From Clostridium sp. CAG:440 (lineage in GTDB: Bacteria > Bacillota > Clostridia > TANB77 > CAG-508): 64,000 nt of DNA. The position numbers were made by a program, and so were the translations under genes. Each line of letters starts with the position of its first letter. Position 1 is the first letter of the stretch. Shown piece by piece: positions 35,493 through 44,343 of this stretch. Under the pieces are notes generated by a model. The model saw only the letters and a program-made list of their open reading frames with translations. It was not told the origin of the DNA and did no database searches. The DNA lies in NCBI GenBank assembly GCA_000437215.1, contig FR898644.1, positions 1 through 64,000 on the forward strand. The letters are read 5' to 3'.

Positions 35493-36797
35493 ATGGCTAA
35501 TGATAATAGTAAAGATATAGCAAATTCACTTAATAAATATACAGATTATACACATAAAGGCACAAATCTATTATTAGATAGTGCAGAAAATATTAATAAA
35601 TGGTATACAGAACAATTGAATAAAATAACTGAAAGTAATGGTGATACATCAAGAATTGAAACAGGAGTAGTTTATAATGTTGGACAAGGTAATAATGACA
35701 AAAAGCAAGGAGAAATATCAACTAAGCTAAAACAGTATAATGAAATTCAGACTAATCAAGATAATAAAGAAAATTTAATGAAGAATATTAAAATTCAAAC
35801 TATAAAAGAAAATGATGATAAAAATATATTGGAAAATAAATTAAATGCTTCAAAAGGACTCAAAACATCTATAAAAGGAGTAAAACTAATTAATAACACA
35901 TCACAAAAAATTATAAGAACCGGAAGAGATATAAGCACAGGATTAAGTGAAAGTGGTACAACTACTTTTAAAACAACATTGAATAGAATAATGACTAAAC
36001 CAATAAAAAGAGTTGCTAGTAATGTTTCAAAAAAAGCAACAAAAGAAACTGTAAAATATACTAAAAAGATTACAAAAAAAATGACTTCTAAGATAGGCAA
36101 AGGTATAAAAAATAAGTTTGGTAAAAAAGTAATATCACAAGGTGCAAATGTAATGGTTAAATTAATGAAATTTATTGCTAAGATGATGGCTGATTCTGCA
36201 AAAATGATTTCTGCAATGTTATCACAAATAGCACCAATTATTATTATAATTGTTATTGTTGCTGCAATAGGAAAATTTTTGAATTTTAAAAATACAAAAG
36301 AAGCTACCAATATCAATTTTGATGAAATATCAGAATTGATGATAGTAATAGATGATGAAAAAATACAGGCAATATATAATGAGTTCTTAAAAAATATAGG
36401 AACTCCATATTTAATGGATCATAGTAATTTGAGTTATACAGAATGTATGGACTATTATGATTGCTCCTCTTGGGTAATTCATTGTCTTGCACATACTGGA
36501 ATTATAACTATACCAAATACTGGAGCACAAGGAATTTATAATGGGTATTGCTACCCGGTAGATGTAAACGATAGGAAGGCAGGAGATTTAATCTTCTTAA
36601 AAGATACTTATGATACAGGAGAACCTGGAAGTATATCACATATTGGAATATATATGGGAACATTAACAATTAATGGAGAAACAGCAGAATGGGTAATTGA
36701 TACTGGAAGTAACCCATCTGGAGTTAGAATTAGAAAATATACTGATGGTTGGTGGAATGGTCAAAACTTTTATGGTTTTGCAAGATTAAAAGAATAG
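35493..36797 (+). CDS. Membrane-anchored NlpC/P60 cell-wall hydrolase of the transfer system
   Basis: This 434-residue protein opens the peptidoglycan for the conjugation channel. The N-terminal 235 residues are charged and helical; a transmembrane helix follows (about 247-262, IIIIIVIVAAIG). The C-terminal NlpC/P60 domain has catalytic Cys324 (DCSSWV) and His383 (SHIGIYMG). Many relatives carry a lysozyme-like domain before NlpC/P60; none is visible here. It starts 4 bases after virB4. Confidence 0.82.
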   Translation: MANDNSKDIANSLNKYTDYTHKGTNLLLDSAENINKWYTEQLNKITESNGDTSRIETGVVYNVGQGNNDKKQGEISTKLKQYNEIQTNQDNKENLMKNIKIQTIKENDDKNILENKLNASKGLKTSIKGVKLINNTSQKIIRTGRDISTGLSESGTTTFKTTLNRIMTKPIKRVASNVSKKATKETVKYTKKITKKMTSKIGKGIKNKFGKKVISQGANVMVKLMKFIAKMMADSAKMISAMLSQIAPIIIIIVIVAAIGKFLNFKNTKEATNINFDEISELMIVIDDEKIQAIYNEFLKNIGTPYLMDHSNLSYTECMDYYDCSSWVIHCLAHTGIITIPNTGAQGIYNGYCYPVDVNDRKAGDLIFLKDTYDTGEPGSISHIGIYMGTLTINGETAEWVIDTGSNPSGVRIRKYTDGWWNGQNFYGFARLKE

Positions 36798-36810
36798 AGG
36801 ATGATATATT

Positions 36811-36999
36811 TTGAAAAGAATATTAAAAAGGCTTGTATTATGCTTGTTTTTTACATTAATACTGCTTATGACAATATGTTTTGAAGATTTTAAAATTAGA
36901 ATGAGTATCATAATTTTTATATACTCATTCTCTTTTTTTATATTTATGAAGTTTGGAGGTGAATATAATGAAAATCAAAATGGTAGGAATGGGGAGTGA
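36811..36999 (+). CDS. Possible short membrane protein
   Basis: The 62-residue reading starts at TTG with GAGG upstream and has two hydrophobic stretches. Its second half lies on a terminator-like hairpin (GAATGAGTAT / ATACTCATTC at about 36899-36937, then seven Ts), which by itself codes for hydrophobic residues, and its end overlaps the next gene. The first helix (LKRLVLCLFFTLILLMTI) is plausible. It may be a real small protein or chance. Confidence 0.4.
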   Translation: MKRILKRLVLCLFFTLILLMTICFEDFKIRMSIIIFIYSFSFFIFMKFGGEYNENQNGRNGE

Positions 37000-37720
37000 T
37001 TATATAACTCCTATAAATTGTAGATTGAGAGGGATTGTTGTTACATCTGATAATAAACATTTATTTGTGGAAGTAGGTTGTGCATATAGTCCCAATATAA
37101 AGAATACATCACTAACTCAAAAAGAATACAATATAAAATATCCTAATCAGAAATATGTTTCTGTAAATTCTTGTTTTAGGGTTGATATACCAGAGGATAA
37201 CTATAAAAGCTCAACTAAGGAATATAACAAATATATAAGAGAAAATTTTTTTGAACTTCCATATACAGAAGAAGGGATTATAAAATTCTTAAAAAAGCTA
37301 AACAATGATATTGATGGAATAGAATTTGTAAATGATTATTATATAGATAAATATTGTGAAGAAAACGGTTTTTATGAATTATATGATGATAGATTAGAGC
37401 ATGATTATAAGATATTATCAATAAGATACCTTAATCCATGTATAAATAGAAATAATATTATTAAGTACAAATATACTTGCTATGCAAAAGATCATACAGA
37501 ATTTAGTGAAATAAGAGAAGAAAGAGATAATATAAAAAATATTATAAAAAAGTATGGAGCTGAAAATGTTAAACCACTTGTACTAGAATATATAGAAGAA
37601 ATGTCCGAAACTTTTAACCCAAAATTAAAAGAAAGATTTAAACAATTAGTAACAGAAGTATTTGAAGTAAATAAAGATGAAAATTCATTAGAAATTGATA
37701 ATGATTATGTAGATATATAA
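36968..37720 (+). CDS. Unknown protein of the accessory operon
   Basis: This 250-residue soluble protein is not recognised. The ATG at 36968 has GGAGGTG upstream. The N-terminus (MVGMGSDYITPINCRLRGIVV) looks like a beta-rich domain, and the C-terminus is helical and charged, ending DNDYVDI, similar to the C-terminal pattern of other proteins of this element. It opens the accessory block that continues to 45.3 kb. Confidence 0.55.
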   Translation: MKIKMVGMGSDYITPINCRLRGIVVTSDNKHLFVEVGCAYSPNIKNTSLTQKEYNIKYPNQKYVSVNSCFRVDIPEDNYKSSTKEYNKYIRENFFELPYTEEGIIKFLKKLNNDIDGIEFVNDYYIDKYCEENGFYELYDDRLEHDYKILSIRYLNPCINRNNIIKYKYTCYAKDHTEFSEIREERDNIKNIIKKYGAENVKPLVLEYIEEMSETFNPKLKERFKQLVTEVFEVNKDENSLEIDNDYVDI

Positions 37721-37735
37721 TGGAGGTGGTGAATA

Positions 37736-38563
37736 ATGAATGTTGATATTATTGAAAAACCTAAAAAGAATATTAGTGCTGATATAAAAGTAAGTTCTTC
37801 AACAGATATTGTAAAATTAAAAGATGTTCAGGAGATTAGAAATGCAATCCGTGAGCATCTTTTATTTATTGGGTTGGATAATAGAAATAATATTAGAAAT
37901 ATTACATTATTAGGAATTGGAACCTCTTGTAATGTTGCAATAGATTCAAAAGAAATAATAAGGATTGCACTTTATTCTGCTAGTGAGAAGGTGATTTTAG
38001 TACATAATCATCCTTCAAATAATTTAGTAGCAAGCAAAGATGATTTACATTTAACAGATGTAACAAATGAAATGCTTAAAGTTTTTAATATTAAATTGCA
38101 AGATCATATTATAGTTACAGAAAAAGATTTTATTAGCATGAGTAAAATACAAGAAATAGGCAAAGAAAGAAATTTAAAGTCTATAAATACTTTGCAAAAA
38201 GGTTTTTTAATAGAGGAAAATGAAAGACTAAAAAAACAAATAGTTGAATTACAAAAACAAATAGAAAAATATCATTCATTAAGTGTTGTTTCTGCTGAAT
38301 ATGTTGGAAACTACAATGATACAACTGTTTATGATGTAGAACTATTATTAAATGGGAAAAAAGAATATATAACGTTAGAACGAAAATATAATGACAGAAC
38401 TGCAAGTTATAAATGGGAAGTTTTTTCAAATTTGGGATTAAAAGATGAGGAAAAAGATTATATTATTCAAATTGTTTCTAAAAATTCACCAGCAATGTCT
38501 ATTGATGCTTCACCTACAATATATAAAAACATATCAGTAGATGAAATGGAAATGGAGGGATAG
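37736..38563 (+). CDS. RadC-like JAB/MPN domain protein
   Basis: This 275-residue protein has the RadC/JAB metal-binding motif HNHPSNNLVASKDD and the preceding IRNITLLGIGTSCNVAIDSKEIIRIALYSASEKVILV strands. Proteins of this type are very common on mobile elements and are linked to DNA repair or antirestriction functions, though the activity is unsettled. After residue 150 there is a coiled coil (ENERLKKQIVELQKQIEKYH) and an extra C-terminal domain not found in plain RadC. GGAGGTGG precedes the ATG. Confidence 0.75.
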   Translation: MNVDIIEKPKKNISADIKVSSSTDIVKLKDVQEIRNAIREHLLFIGLDNRNNIRNITLLGIGTSCNVAIDSKEIIRIALYSASEKVILVHNHPSNNLVASKDDLHLTDVTNEMLKVFNIKLQDHIIVTEKDFISMSKIQEIGKERNLKSINTLQKGFLIEENERLKKQIVELQKQIEKYHSLSVVSAEYVGNYNDTTVYDVELLLNGKKEYITLERKYNDRTASYKWEVFSNLGLKDEEKDYIIQIVSKNSPAMSIDASPTIYKNISVDEMEMEG

Positions 38564-38567
38564 GTAT

Positions 38568-39605
38568 ATGGATAATACAATACAAATGAATCTTTTTGAA
38601 TACTTTTTAGACGAGGAAAAATTTTCCATACAAGATGCTACTAACCTTGTAAAAAATGTTAAGAATATGCAAGTAAATAACGAATCTATTAGAGCAAGAA
38701 TTTATGAAGGTGTTGACAAAGGTATATTTACCAAAATATCAAGAGGCGTTTATAAAGTAACAAGCCAGATTGAAGGAAAAGATAATACTTGCTTATTAAT
38801 AAATGGTGATGGAAGAGATTTATCAATGATAAAAGATAAATCTATAGATGGTATTATTACAGATCATCCGTACGATTTACAAAAAGCATTAACTGGGGGA
38901 AATAGAAAATTTGCTACATTTGAATTATTTAGATATGAAAGTAAAGACTTCAAAGAAAAGCAAAGAGTATTAAAAGAAGGAGCATTTTTAGTTGAATTTC
39001 TACCAGAAGAATCAGAAATTAACTTCGATTATTTATATGAAATAAAAAAAATGGCACAAGAAAATGGGTTCAAATATTTTGCAAAAGTTGCCTGGAAGAA
39101 AGGAAAATTCGTTTCTAATACAGGAAGAAAAAGCAAAAATATTGAAGATGTAATGATTTTTAGTAATGGAGAGCCTAGAAGTTTAAAATTAGATGCAAAG
39201 AAGAATCTAGCAGTTGCAAATGAAAATAATTTAGATGTAAAAGGAAAATCATCTTATGAAGTTAGGGATATATTACAAAAGAATAATTTGGATGTTTACT
39301 ATATGAAAGGCACAAATGGTATGTTACCTACTGCTTTTGATTATCAAACCAAAAATACAAAAGACAAAATAATGGAAGCAGAAAAGCCAGTAGAATTAAT
39401 AGAAGAAATTATTGAATATGTTTCTAAACCATACGAAACCCTACTTGATCAGTTCGCTGGTAGTGGGAATTTTGTAATTGCTTGTCATAACAAAAATAGA
39501 AATAGTATTGCTATTGAAAAAGATAATAGTATGTTTGAAAAAATGAAAAATAATATTGAGAAAAATTTGGATATTAAATTTGATGAAATGGACTATGAGT
39601 ATTAA
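38568..39605 (+). CDS. DNA methyltransferase-like protein with atypical DHPY motif
   Basis: This 345-residue protein has an N-terminal winged-helix-like part (SIRARIYEGVDKGIFTKISRGVYKV) and a C-terminal methyltransferase fold: the SAM-binding motif LLDQFAGSGNFVIAC near the end and IDGIITDHPYDLQKAL in the place of the catalytic DPPY/SPPY motif. This gives the beta-type order used by N6-adenine or N4-cytosine enzymes. Asp-His-Pro-Tyr instead of Asp-Pro-Pro-Tyr is unusual and may affect activity. The ATG at 38568 has GGAGGG upstream. It is a likely orphan methylase of the element. Confidence 0.7.
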   Translation: MDNTIQMNLFEYFLDEEKFSIQDATNLVKNVKNMQVNNESIRARIYEGVDKGIFTKISRGVYKVTSQIEGKDNTCLLINGDGRDLSMIKDKSIDGIITDHPYDLQKALTGGNRKFATFELFRYESKDFKEKQRVLKEGAFLVEFLPEESEINFDYLYEIKKMAQENGFKYFAKVAWKKGKFVSNTGRKSKNIEDVMIFSNGEPRSLKLDAKKNLAVANENNLDVKGKSSYEVRDILQKNNLDVYYMKGTNGMLPTAFDYQTKNTKDKIMEAEKPVELIEEIIEYVSKPYETLLDQFAGSGNFVIACHNKNRNSIAIEKDNSMFEKMKNNIEKNLDIKFDEMDYEY

Positions 39606-39634
39606 TTGAAAAGTAATGGGTATTATGCTATAAT
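39606..39634 (+). promoter_or_regulatory. Promoter of the GNAT gene
   Basis: TTGAAA at 39606-39611 and TATAAT at 39629-39634 with a 17-base spacer, in the gap after the methyltransferase gene. Confidence 0.7.
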
Positions 39635-39668
39635 TCTCATAATAATAAGTTGTTGGGAGAGATAAAAA

Positions 39669-40082
39669 ATGATAACTATAAAAGAAAATAATAAGAATAT
39701 TGAAGAATTTAATTTATTATATGATGAGGTGGGTTGGGGAGCGTATGACAAGAAAATCACAAAAAAAGCTTTAGATAATACTTTTTATTCAGTTAGTATT
39801 TATAATGATGATGAAATAATTGGATATGGAAGATTAATTGGTGATACAATTTGTTTTATTTATATACAAGATGTAATGGTCAAACCACAATTTCAGAATA
39901 GGAAAGTTGGTACAATGATAATGAATAAATTATTAGATAAAATAAAAGAATTAAAAAAAGAAAATCCTAATATAAGGGTATATCTGGGAGCTTCCAAAAA
40001 TAAAGAAAAGTTTTATGAAAGATTTGGGTTTATTAAAAGAATAGATGCAAATTTAGGCTACGGAATGATTTTTAAAAAATAA
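39669..40082 (+). CDS. GNAT family N-acetyltransferase
   Basis: This 137-residue protein has the acetyl-CoA-binding GNAT core: IYIQDVMVKPQFQNRKVGTMIMNKLLDKIKE (motif A) and YLGASKNKEKFYERFGF (motif B). The acyl acceptor is unknown. It has its own promoter and ribosome binding site (GGGAGAG), so it may be an independent insertion in the accessory block. Confidence 0.85.
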   Translation: MITIKENNKNIEEFNLLYDEVGWGAYDKKITKKALDNTFYSVSIYNDDEIIGYGRLIGDTICFIYIQDVMVKPQFQNRKVGTMIMNKLLDKIKELKKENPNIRVYLGASKNKEKFYERFGFIKRIDANLGYGMIFKK

Positions 40083-40162
40083 AACTAAAAATAATTAAAT
40101 ACTAAAAAATAGGAGCAAGTCGAAAGATGAGCTTCTTTTTTTATTGGAAAGGAGATTAATAA

Positions 40163-40843
40163 ATGGGACAAAGGAGTCAAATATATATAAGAATTTGGGA
40201 TAAAGACAAAGAAAATCCAAAATTATATGCTAAATATTATGGATGGAATTTTGGAGAACGTATGATTTCACGAGCAAGACATGGAATTGAATATATAAAA
40301 TCATATATGGAATATATATCATTAGAAAGTACACAAGAAAAAATAAATAGAATGTTTGATATTAATTTTGATATGAAAGATATACTTCTCACATCTGATA
40401 TTATAAAAGAATGGTTAGAACAATTTTCAGATAGTTATAATTCAAATGAATACATTTTTGAATGTATTGATAATAATGATGGCAAGCTATTTATTGATGT
40501 TACGAAAGATGGAGAAATAAAGTATTGTTTTACAGATTACGATATGAAGATGATGACACCAGTTAAATATATGAACTGGGATTTTCCTGGTTGGAGAAAT
40601 TCTGAACAACTATCCAAAGAGGAAGTTAAAATTTGTGAAGATAACATTGCGTATATCAAGAAAAATGCTAAGTTTATGACATCAGAAGAATTGCAAGATT
40701 TTATTGATTTTGATTATTCAAAGCAAATAATAGAATTGGCAAATGATTTAAAGATAGAACTAGCTCAAGACAAATTATTCAGATTCAACATGGATAAAAA
40801 AGAGTCAGAACAAAACAAAGAAGAAAATGACATTGAATTATAA
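40163..40843 (+). CDS. Unknown protein of the accessory operon
   Basis: This 226-residue soluble protein starts MGQRSQIYIRIWDKDKENPKLYAKYYGWNFGERMISRARHG. It is not recognised. GGAGATT precedes the ATG. The C-terminal segment is charged and ends ENDIEL. A short hairpin with a T-run lies just upstream (40110-40142), so the gene may start a new transcript with the ArdA-like gene and those that follow. Confidence 0.55.
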   Translation: MGQRSQIYIRIWDKDKENPKLYAKYYGWNFGERMISRARHGIEYIKSYMEYISLESTQEKINRMFDINFDMKDILLTSDIIKEWLEQFSDSYNSNEYIFECIDNNDGKLFIDVTKDGEIKYCFTDYDMKMMTPVKYMNWDFPGWRNSEQLSKEEVKICEDNIAYIKKNAKFMTSEELQDFIDFDYSKQIIELANDLKIELAQDKLFRFNMDKKESEQNKEENDIEL

Positions 40844-40863
40844 AAAGATTGGAAGTGTTAGTT

Positions 40864-41538
40864 ATGCAAAAAGTGTTTAGAATTTTCGCTCAAAATTTGG
40901 CTTATTACAATGAAGGAAACATTGAAGGTGGTTGGTTAGATTTACCTCAACCACAAGAAGTTATAGATAGATATTTAAGAGATATAGTAAAAGTTGATGA
41001 AACTCATGAAGAATATGAAATAGCAGATGTTGAAAATATATATCCATTTTCTTATGATTCAATTCAATGGGCTAGTGTGAAAGATATAAATAATCTTGCG
41101 ATAATATATGGATCACTTAATAAATTTGAAAAAGAAGCTATTGGAGCATATTTAGAATCAGAAGATATAGATAAATACGGAATAGATGAACTGGCAAATA
41201 TTTGCTTACAAGTCGGAAAGATAGAGTATTATCAATATAGTTTTAAAGGTATTGAATATAGTAAAGAGTGTTCTGTAGATGTAAAAATGGGATATACAAT
41301 GGCAGAGGAATCAGGATTGTATTATGAGTTAGAAAAACTAGGAGTAATAGATTATTTTGATTTTGAAAAATATGGAGAAAGTTATAGTTATAATTTTCAA
41401 TTATTAGAAAATGGTTATTTGGTGGAAGATTCAAATATAAATATAAACTTCTATTCTAAAGAAGAGATACAAGAAAAAGCAGGTAAAATTTTAAAAGAAA
41501 ATATGAAAGAGAAAGAGGTGAGAGAGATTGAGATATAA
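40864..41538 (+). CDS. ardA: ArdA-like antirestriction protein
   Basis: This 224-residue acidic protein matches the layout of ArdA, a DNA mimic that blocks type I restriction enzymes when an element enters a new host. The N-terminal signature FRIFAQNLAYYNEGNIEGGWLDLPQ is followed by the EEYEIADVENIYPFSYDS segment and an INNLAIIYGSLNKFEKEAIGAYLE second domain. It is rich in Asp and Glu, as expected of a DNA mimic. The ATG at 40864 is preferred over 40849 by spacing. It ends REIEI and overlaps the next gene by 11 bases. Confidence 0.8.
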   Translation: MQKVFRIFAQNLAYYNEGNIEGGWLDLPQPQEVIDRYLRDIVKVDETHEEYEIADVENIYPFSYDSIQWASVKDINNLAIIYGSLNKFEKEAIGAYLESEDIDKYGIDELANICLQVGKIEYYQYSFKGIEYSKECSVDVKMGYTMAEESGLYYELEKLGVIDYFDFEKYGESYSYNFQLLENGYLVEDSNININFYSKEEIQEKAGKILKENMKEKEVREIEI

Positions 41539-42148
41539 AGGAAAAATTGAAAACTTAAATCATATTATTATTTCTGATCCTAGTTATGATGAAAGTGTAA
41601 CTTGCAGATATGAAAAAAACGATTTAAAAGAAAAAAATTGGTATGTGGATATTGATATAAAAAAGACTGTTGAAAAAATGGGAAACTTTACTGCAAGAGG
41701 GGTAGAGTTCTTTTTATTTTTGGCAAAAGATAGAGAGTTAAGTGAATTAAAAGAAGATGGAACAATAAGATATTTGAAAGGTATTAAATTAACTGAAACA
41801 GAAATTGGAATGGATACAGCTTGCATTGCATTAGGAGTAAATGAAAGAGCAGATGAAATTATTGAATTAAGAGATGAATGGCAACCAGAATGTTCGTTGA
41901 ATACGCTTACAGATGGGTTCTTTGGAACAGTTAAAGAAGGTGTTGATAAAATAAACAATCCTGTTTTTATATGGATTTCTGGATATTTAGATGAAGCTGC
42001 TGGATATTCAATTGAAGAAATAGTTGACTATTTGCAATATCAATTAAATATTACAGAACTAGAGAAAGATATAACAAGAACAATGAATGTAAGCCAAAAA
42101 GATATATTAGAAAAGTCAACAGAAATTAAAGACGATATAGATATTTAG
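41528..42148 (+). CDS. Unknown accessory protein with SDPSYDESVTC motif
   Basis: This 206-residue protein starts at TTG with GAGGTGAG upstream, within the end of the ArdA-like gene. The N-terminal IIISDPSYDESVTCRYE resembles a motif (SDPCY...TWC) I have seen in mobile-element proteins without known function. The rest is acidic and ends DDIDI. A DNA-mimic or antirestriction role is possible from its composition and place only. Confidence 0.5.
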   Translation: MRYKGKIENLNHIIISDPSYDESVTCRYEKNDLKEKNWYVDIDIKKTVEKMGNFTARGVEFFLFLAKDRELSELKEDGTIRYLKGIKLTETEIGMDTACIALGVNERADEIIELRDEWQPECSLNTLTDGFFGTVKEGVDKINNPVFIWISGYLDEAAGYSIEEIVDYLQYQLNITELEKDITRTMNVSQKDILEKSTEIKDDIDI

Positions 42149-42160
42149 GAGGTGAAAAAG

Positions 42161-43123
42161 ATGCACAGAGGAACAGTTTTTATTATAACAAAAGATAAAG
42201 ATAATAAGTTTAAAGTACAAAAATCGACAGAATTTAATGGTGGAATGGGAATAGAAAATAAGGGCGGAGTTATATATAAAATGCTTAAAAATTTAAAAGA
42301 ACCATTACTTTTTGATTCTATGATTAGAGATTTTGATGAAAGATATTTTAAATATGGAGATAAAGTTATGACTTATTTTCCAGATGAACAACATAATCCA
42401 TATATTGAGAAAAATGGTACTGAATATTTTGAATATTCACAAACTGAAAATCAGTTTAAGTTTTTTAAAGATGATAATGAGGATTATATCTATACAAGTG
42501 ATAGTAACTATATAAAGAATATGTCTGACGAAGATATAACAGTTGTATGTAGTAATGGAAATTATGTATTAAAGCCTAATCAAATTTTAATTGCCGATTA
42601 TAATGAGTGTGTAAATAATACTAGAATGACATTTGGAGAAAAAATAAACGAGAAAATAGAAGTTGACGAATTAAGTACAAAAAAGTATATTCCTACTAGA
42701 AAGCAAGCAATTATACTAAGTAATATTATAAAAACAATAGGAGCATTTAAATATAATGTTTCCTCTATATATGAAAATGGAATGATTAATGGTATGGAAA
42801 TTGAAACTTGGACCAATGGTGGAGTGGATATGATACATACCTTTTATTTTTATGATGATTATCAAGAAATTTATGATAAGGACAATGTAAAAGAAAAGTT
42901 GAATGAATTATTGAATAATTTTTCAATAGATGATGAAATTGATAAGCATAGGCAAGATGTAAATTACAAAAGGACTTTTACAATTAGTCAGTCATTGAAA
43001 GATTTTACTGAATATAAAAAGCAATTAGAGAATTTAGTAGATAATTTTATAACCAAATATCATGAATTAATTTATCAAAAATTTATAAATAATGACTTGA
43101 AAAAGGAGGAAATACAATTATGA
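42161..43123 (+). CDS. Unknown accessory protein
   Basis: This 320-residue protein (MHRGTVFIITKDKDNKFKVQ) is not recognised. The N-terminal 90 residues look like a small mixed domain, followed by a helical C-terminal half. GGAGGTG at 42149-42155 favours the ATG at 42161. It ends EEIQL and overlaps the next gene by 4 bases. Confidence 0.55.
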   Translation: MHRGTVFIITKDKDNKFKVQKSTEFNGGMGIENKGGVIYKMLKNLKEPLLFDSMIRDFDERYFKYGDKVMTYFPDEQHNPYIEKNGTEYFEYSQTENQFKFFKDDNEDYIYTSDSNYIKNMSDEDITVVCSNGNYVLKPNQILIADYNECVNNTRMTFGEKINEKIEVDELSTKKYIPTRKQAIILSNIIKTIGAFKYNVSSIYENGMINGMEIETWTNGGVDMIHTFYFYDDYQEIYDKDNVKEKLNELLNNFSIDDEIDKHRQDVNYKRTFTISQSLKDFTEYKKQLENLVDNFITKYHELIYQKFINNDLKKEEIQL

Positions 43124-43524
43124 AACTTATAACACAGGAACTAGAAAAAATATTTGAAAAATACCCTATAGGTAGTCAAGATGGACTAGGAGGAAAAGCA
43201 AAAGTAATTGCAAAATTTTTTAATCCAACAGGAGTAGGAACTTGGTTAATAACAGAAGCTGAAAAAACAGAAAATGGGGATTATGAAATGTTTGGCTACT
43301 GCCATCTAGGAGATGATGAAATGGCTGAGCTTGGATATGTAATGTTATCAGAATTAGAAAATTTAGAACTACCATTTGGATTAAAGATTGAAAGAGATTT
43401 ATATATGCCAAAGGATTGTGATCTTATTCAAGCAATGAAAAATACAGGCATTACACCACCATCTTATATGCTAAAAGATTATGAAAAAAATAATGATAAT
43501 GACAGTATAAATTATGATTATTAG
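43120..43524 (+). CDS. DUF2958 family protein
   Basis: This 134-residue protein has the DUF2958 pattern: YPIGSQDGLGGKAKVIAKFFNPTGVGTWLITEA, FGYCHLGDDEMAELGYVMLSELENLELPFGLKIERDL. Members are found on plasmids and conjugative elements, often with antirestriction genes; no activity is known. AAGGAGG lies in the end of the previous gene, 8 bases before the ATG. Confidence 0.82.
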   Translation: MKLITQELEKIFEKYPIGSQDGLGGKAKVIAKFFNPTGVGTWLITEAEKTENGDYEMFGYCHLGDDEMAELGYVMLSELENLELPFGLKIERDLYMPKDCDLIQAMKNTGITPPSYMLKDYEKNNDNDSINYDY

Positions 43525-43541
43525 AGAGGAGAAAGATTACA

Positions 43542-44321
43542 ATGAATGAAATGGAAGAATTTTTGACATTTGGTGCAGTTGTGAAGATTAGAAAAGAATA
43601 CGATGATGATCTTTATAAATTTATTGGACTTATGAAAAATATTGGATTTTTAAAAGAGTATGCAGAATCTTTTGAAAAAAATTGTTGTTTTGATAAAGAA
43701 TTTTCGGAAGATAGATTTTGGTACTATGTCAAACTAAATAATGGGAATACTAGAGATACTTGTCTTGAATTTCAATGGGATAAAGGTTTTACTTGGGGAA
43801 ACAGAAAAGATTATTTAGATTATGATAATGATATGAAAATATTAAATGTCGATGAGCTTATAAGAGCTTGTAACAAAGAATATTTGTTTAAGATGGATTA
43901 TGAATCTACTAACTTTGAAAAAGAATTACAAGATAAAGAAAGTGCATCTGATTTAGATGATTTTTTGGCATTTTATGAATGGTCCATTGTTAAATATCCA
44001 GATGGAAAATATAACATAAAAGATGAACAATGTAATACATTTGATTTTGAAGAAAATACTACATTTGATGCTATTCTTGATAGAGTTTATTTTAGAATGT
44101 TCGATTATTTCATAGATGAAGGAGAAGTTGAAAATCTTATTCGTGATGGAGAATTTAATTATGTAAAAAAAGTATATGAAAGTTATATGAAAATTGGTAA
44201 AAATTTAAAGCTATTGGATGATAATGATAAGAGTTTTTATGGTAAATGGTTTAAGGAATTAACAAAAGATATTGAAGAAAAAGAATCTAAAGAAACTCTT
44301 GATATTAGTAATAATATTTAG
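43542..44321 (+). CDS. Unknown acidic accessory protein
   Basis: This 259-residue protein is strongly acidic (MNEMEEFLTFGAVVKIRKEYDDDLYKF). It is not recognised and has no membrane segment or known motif. GAGAGGAG precedes the ATG. Genes before and after are 17 and 22 bases away, so it lies in the same operon. Confidence 0.5.
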   Translation: MNEMEEFLTFGAVVKIRKEYDDDLYKFIGLMKNIGFLKEYAESFEKNCCFDKEFSEDRFWYYVKLNNGNTRDTCLEFQWDKGFTWGNRKDYLDYDNDMKILNVDELIRACNKEYLFKMDYESTNFEKELQDKESASDLDDFLAFYEWSIVKYPDGKYNIKDEQCNTFDFEENTTFDAILDRVYFRMFDYFIDEGEVENLIRDGEFNYVKKVYESYMKIGKNLKLLDDNDKSFYGKWFKELTKDIEEKESKETLDISNNI

Positions 44322-44343
44322 AAAATGGGAGGTAGATTGAATA

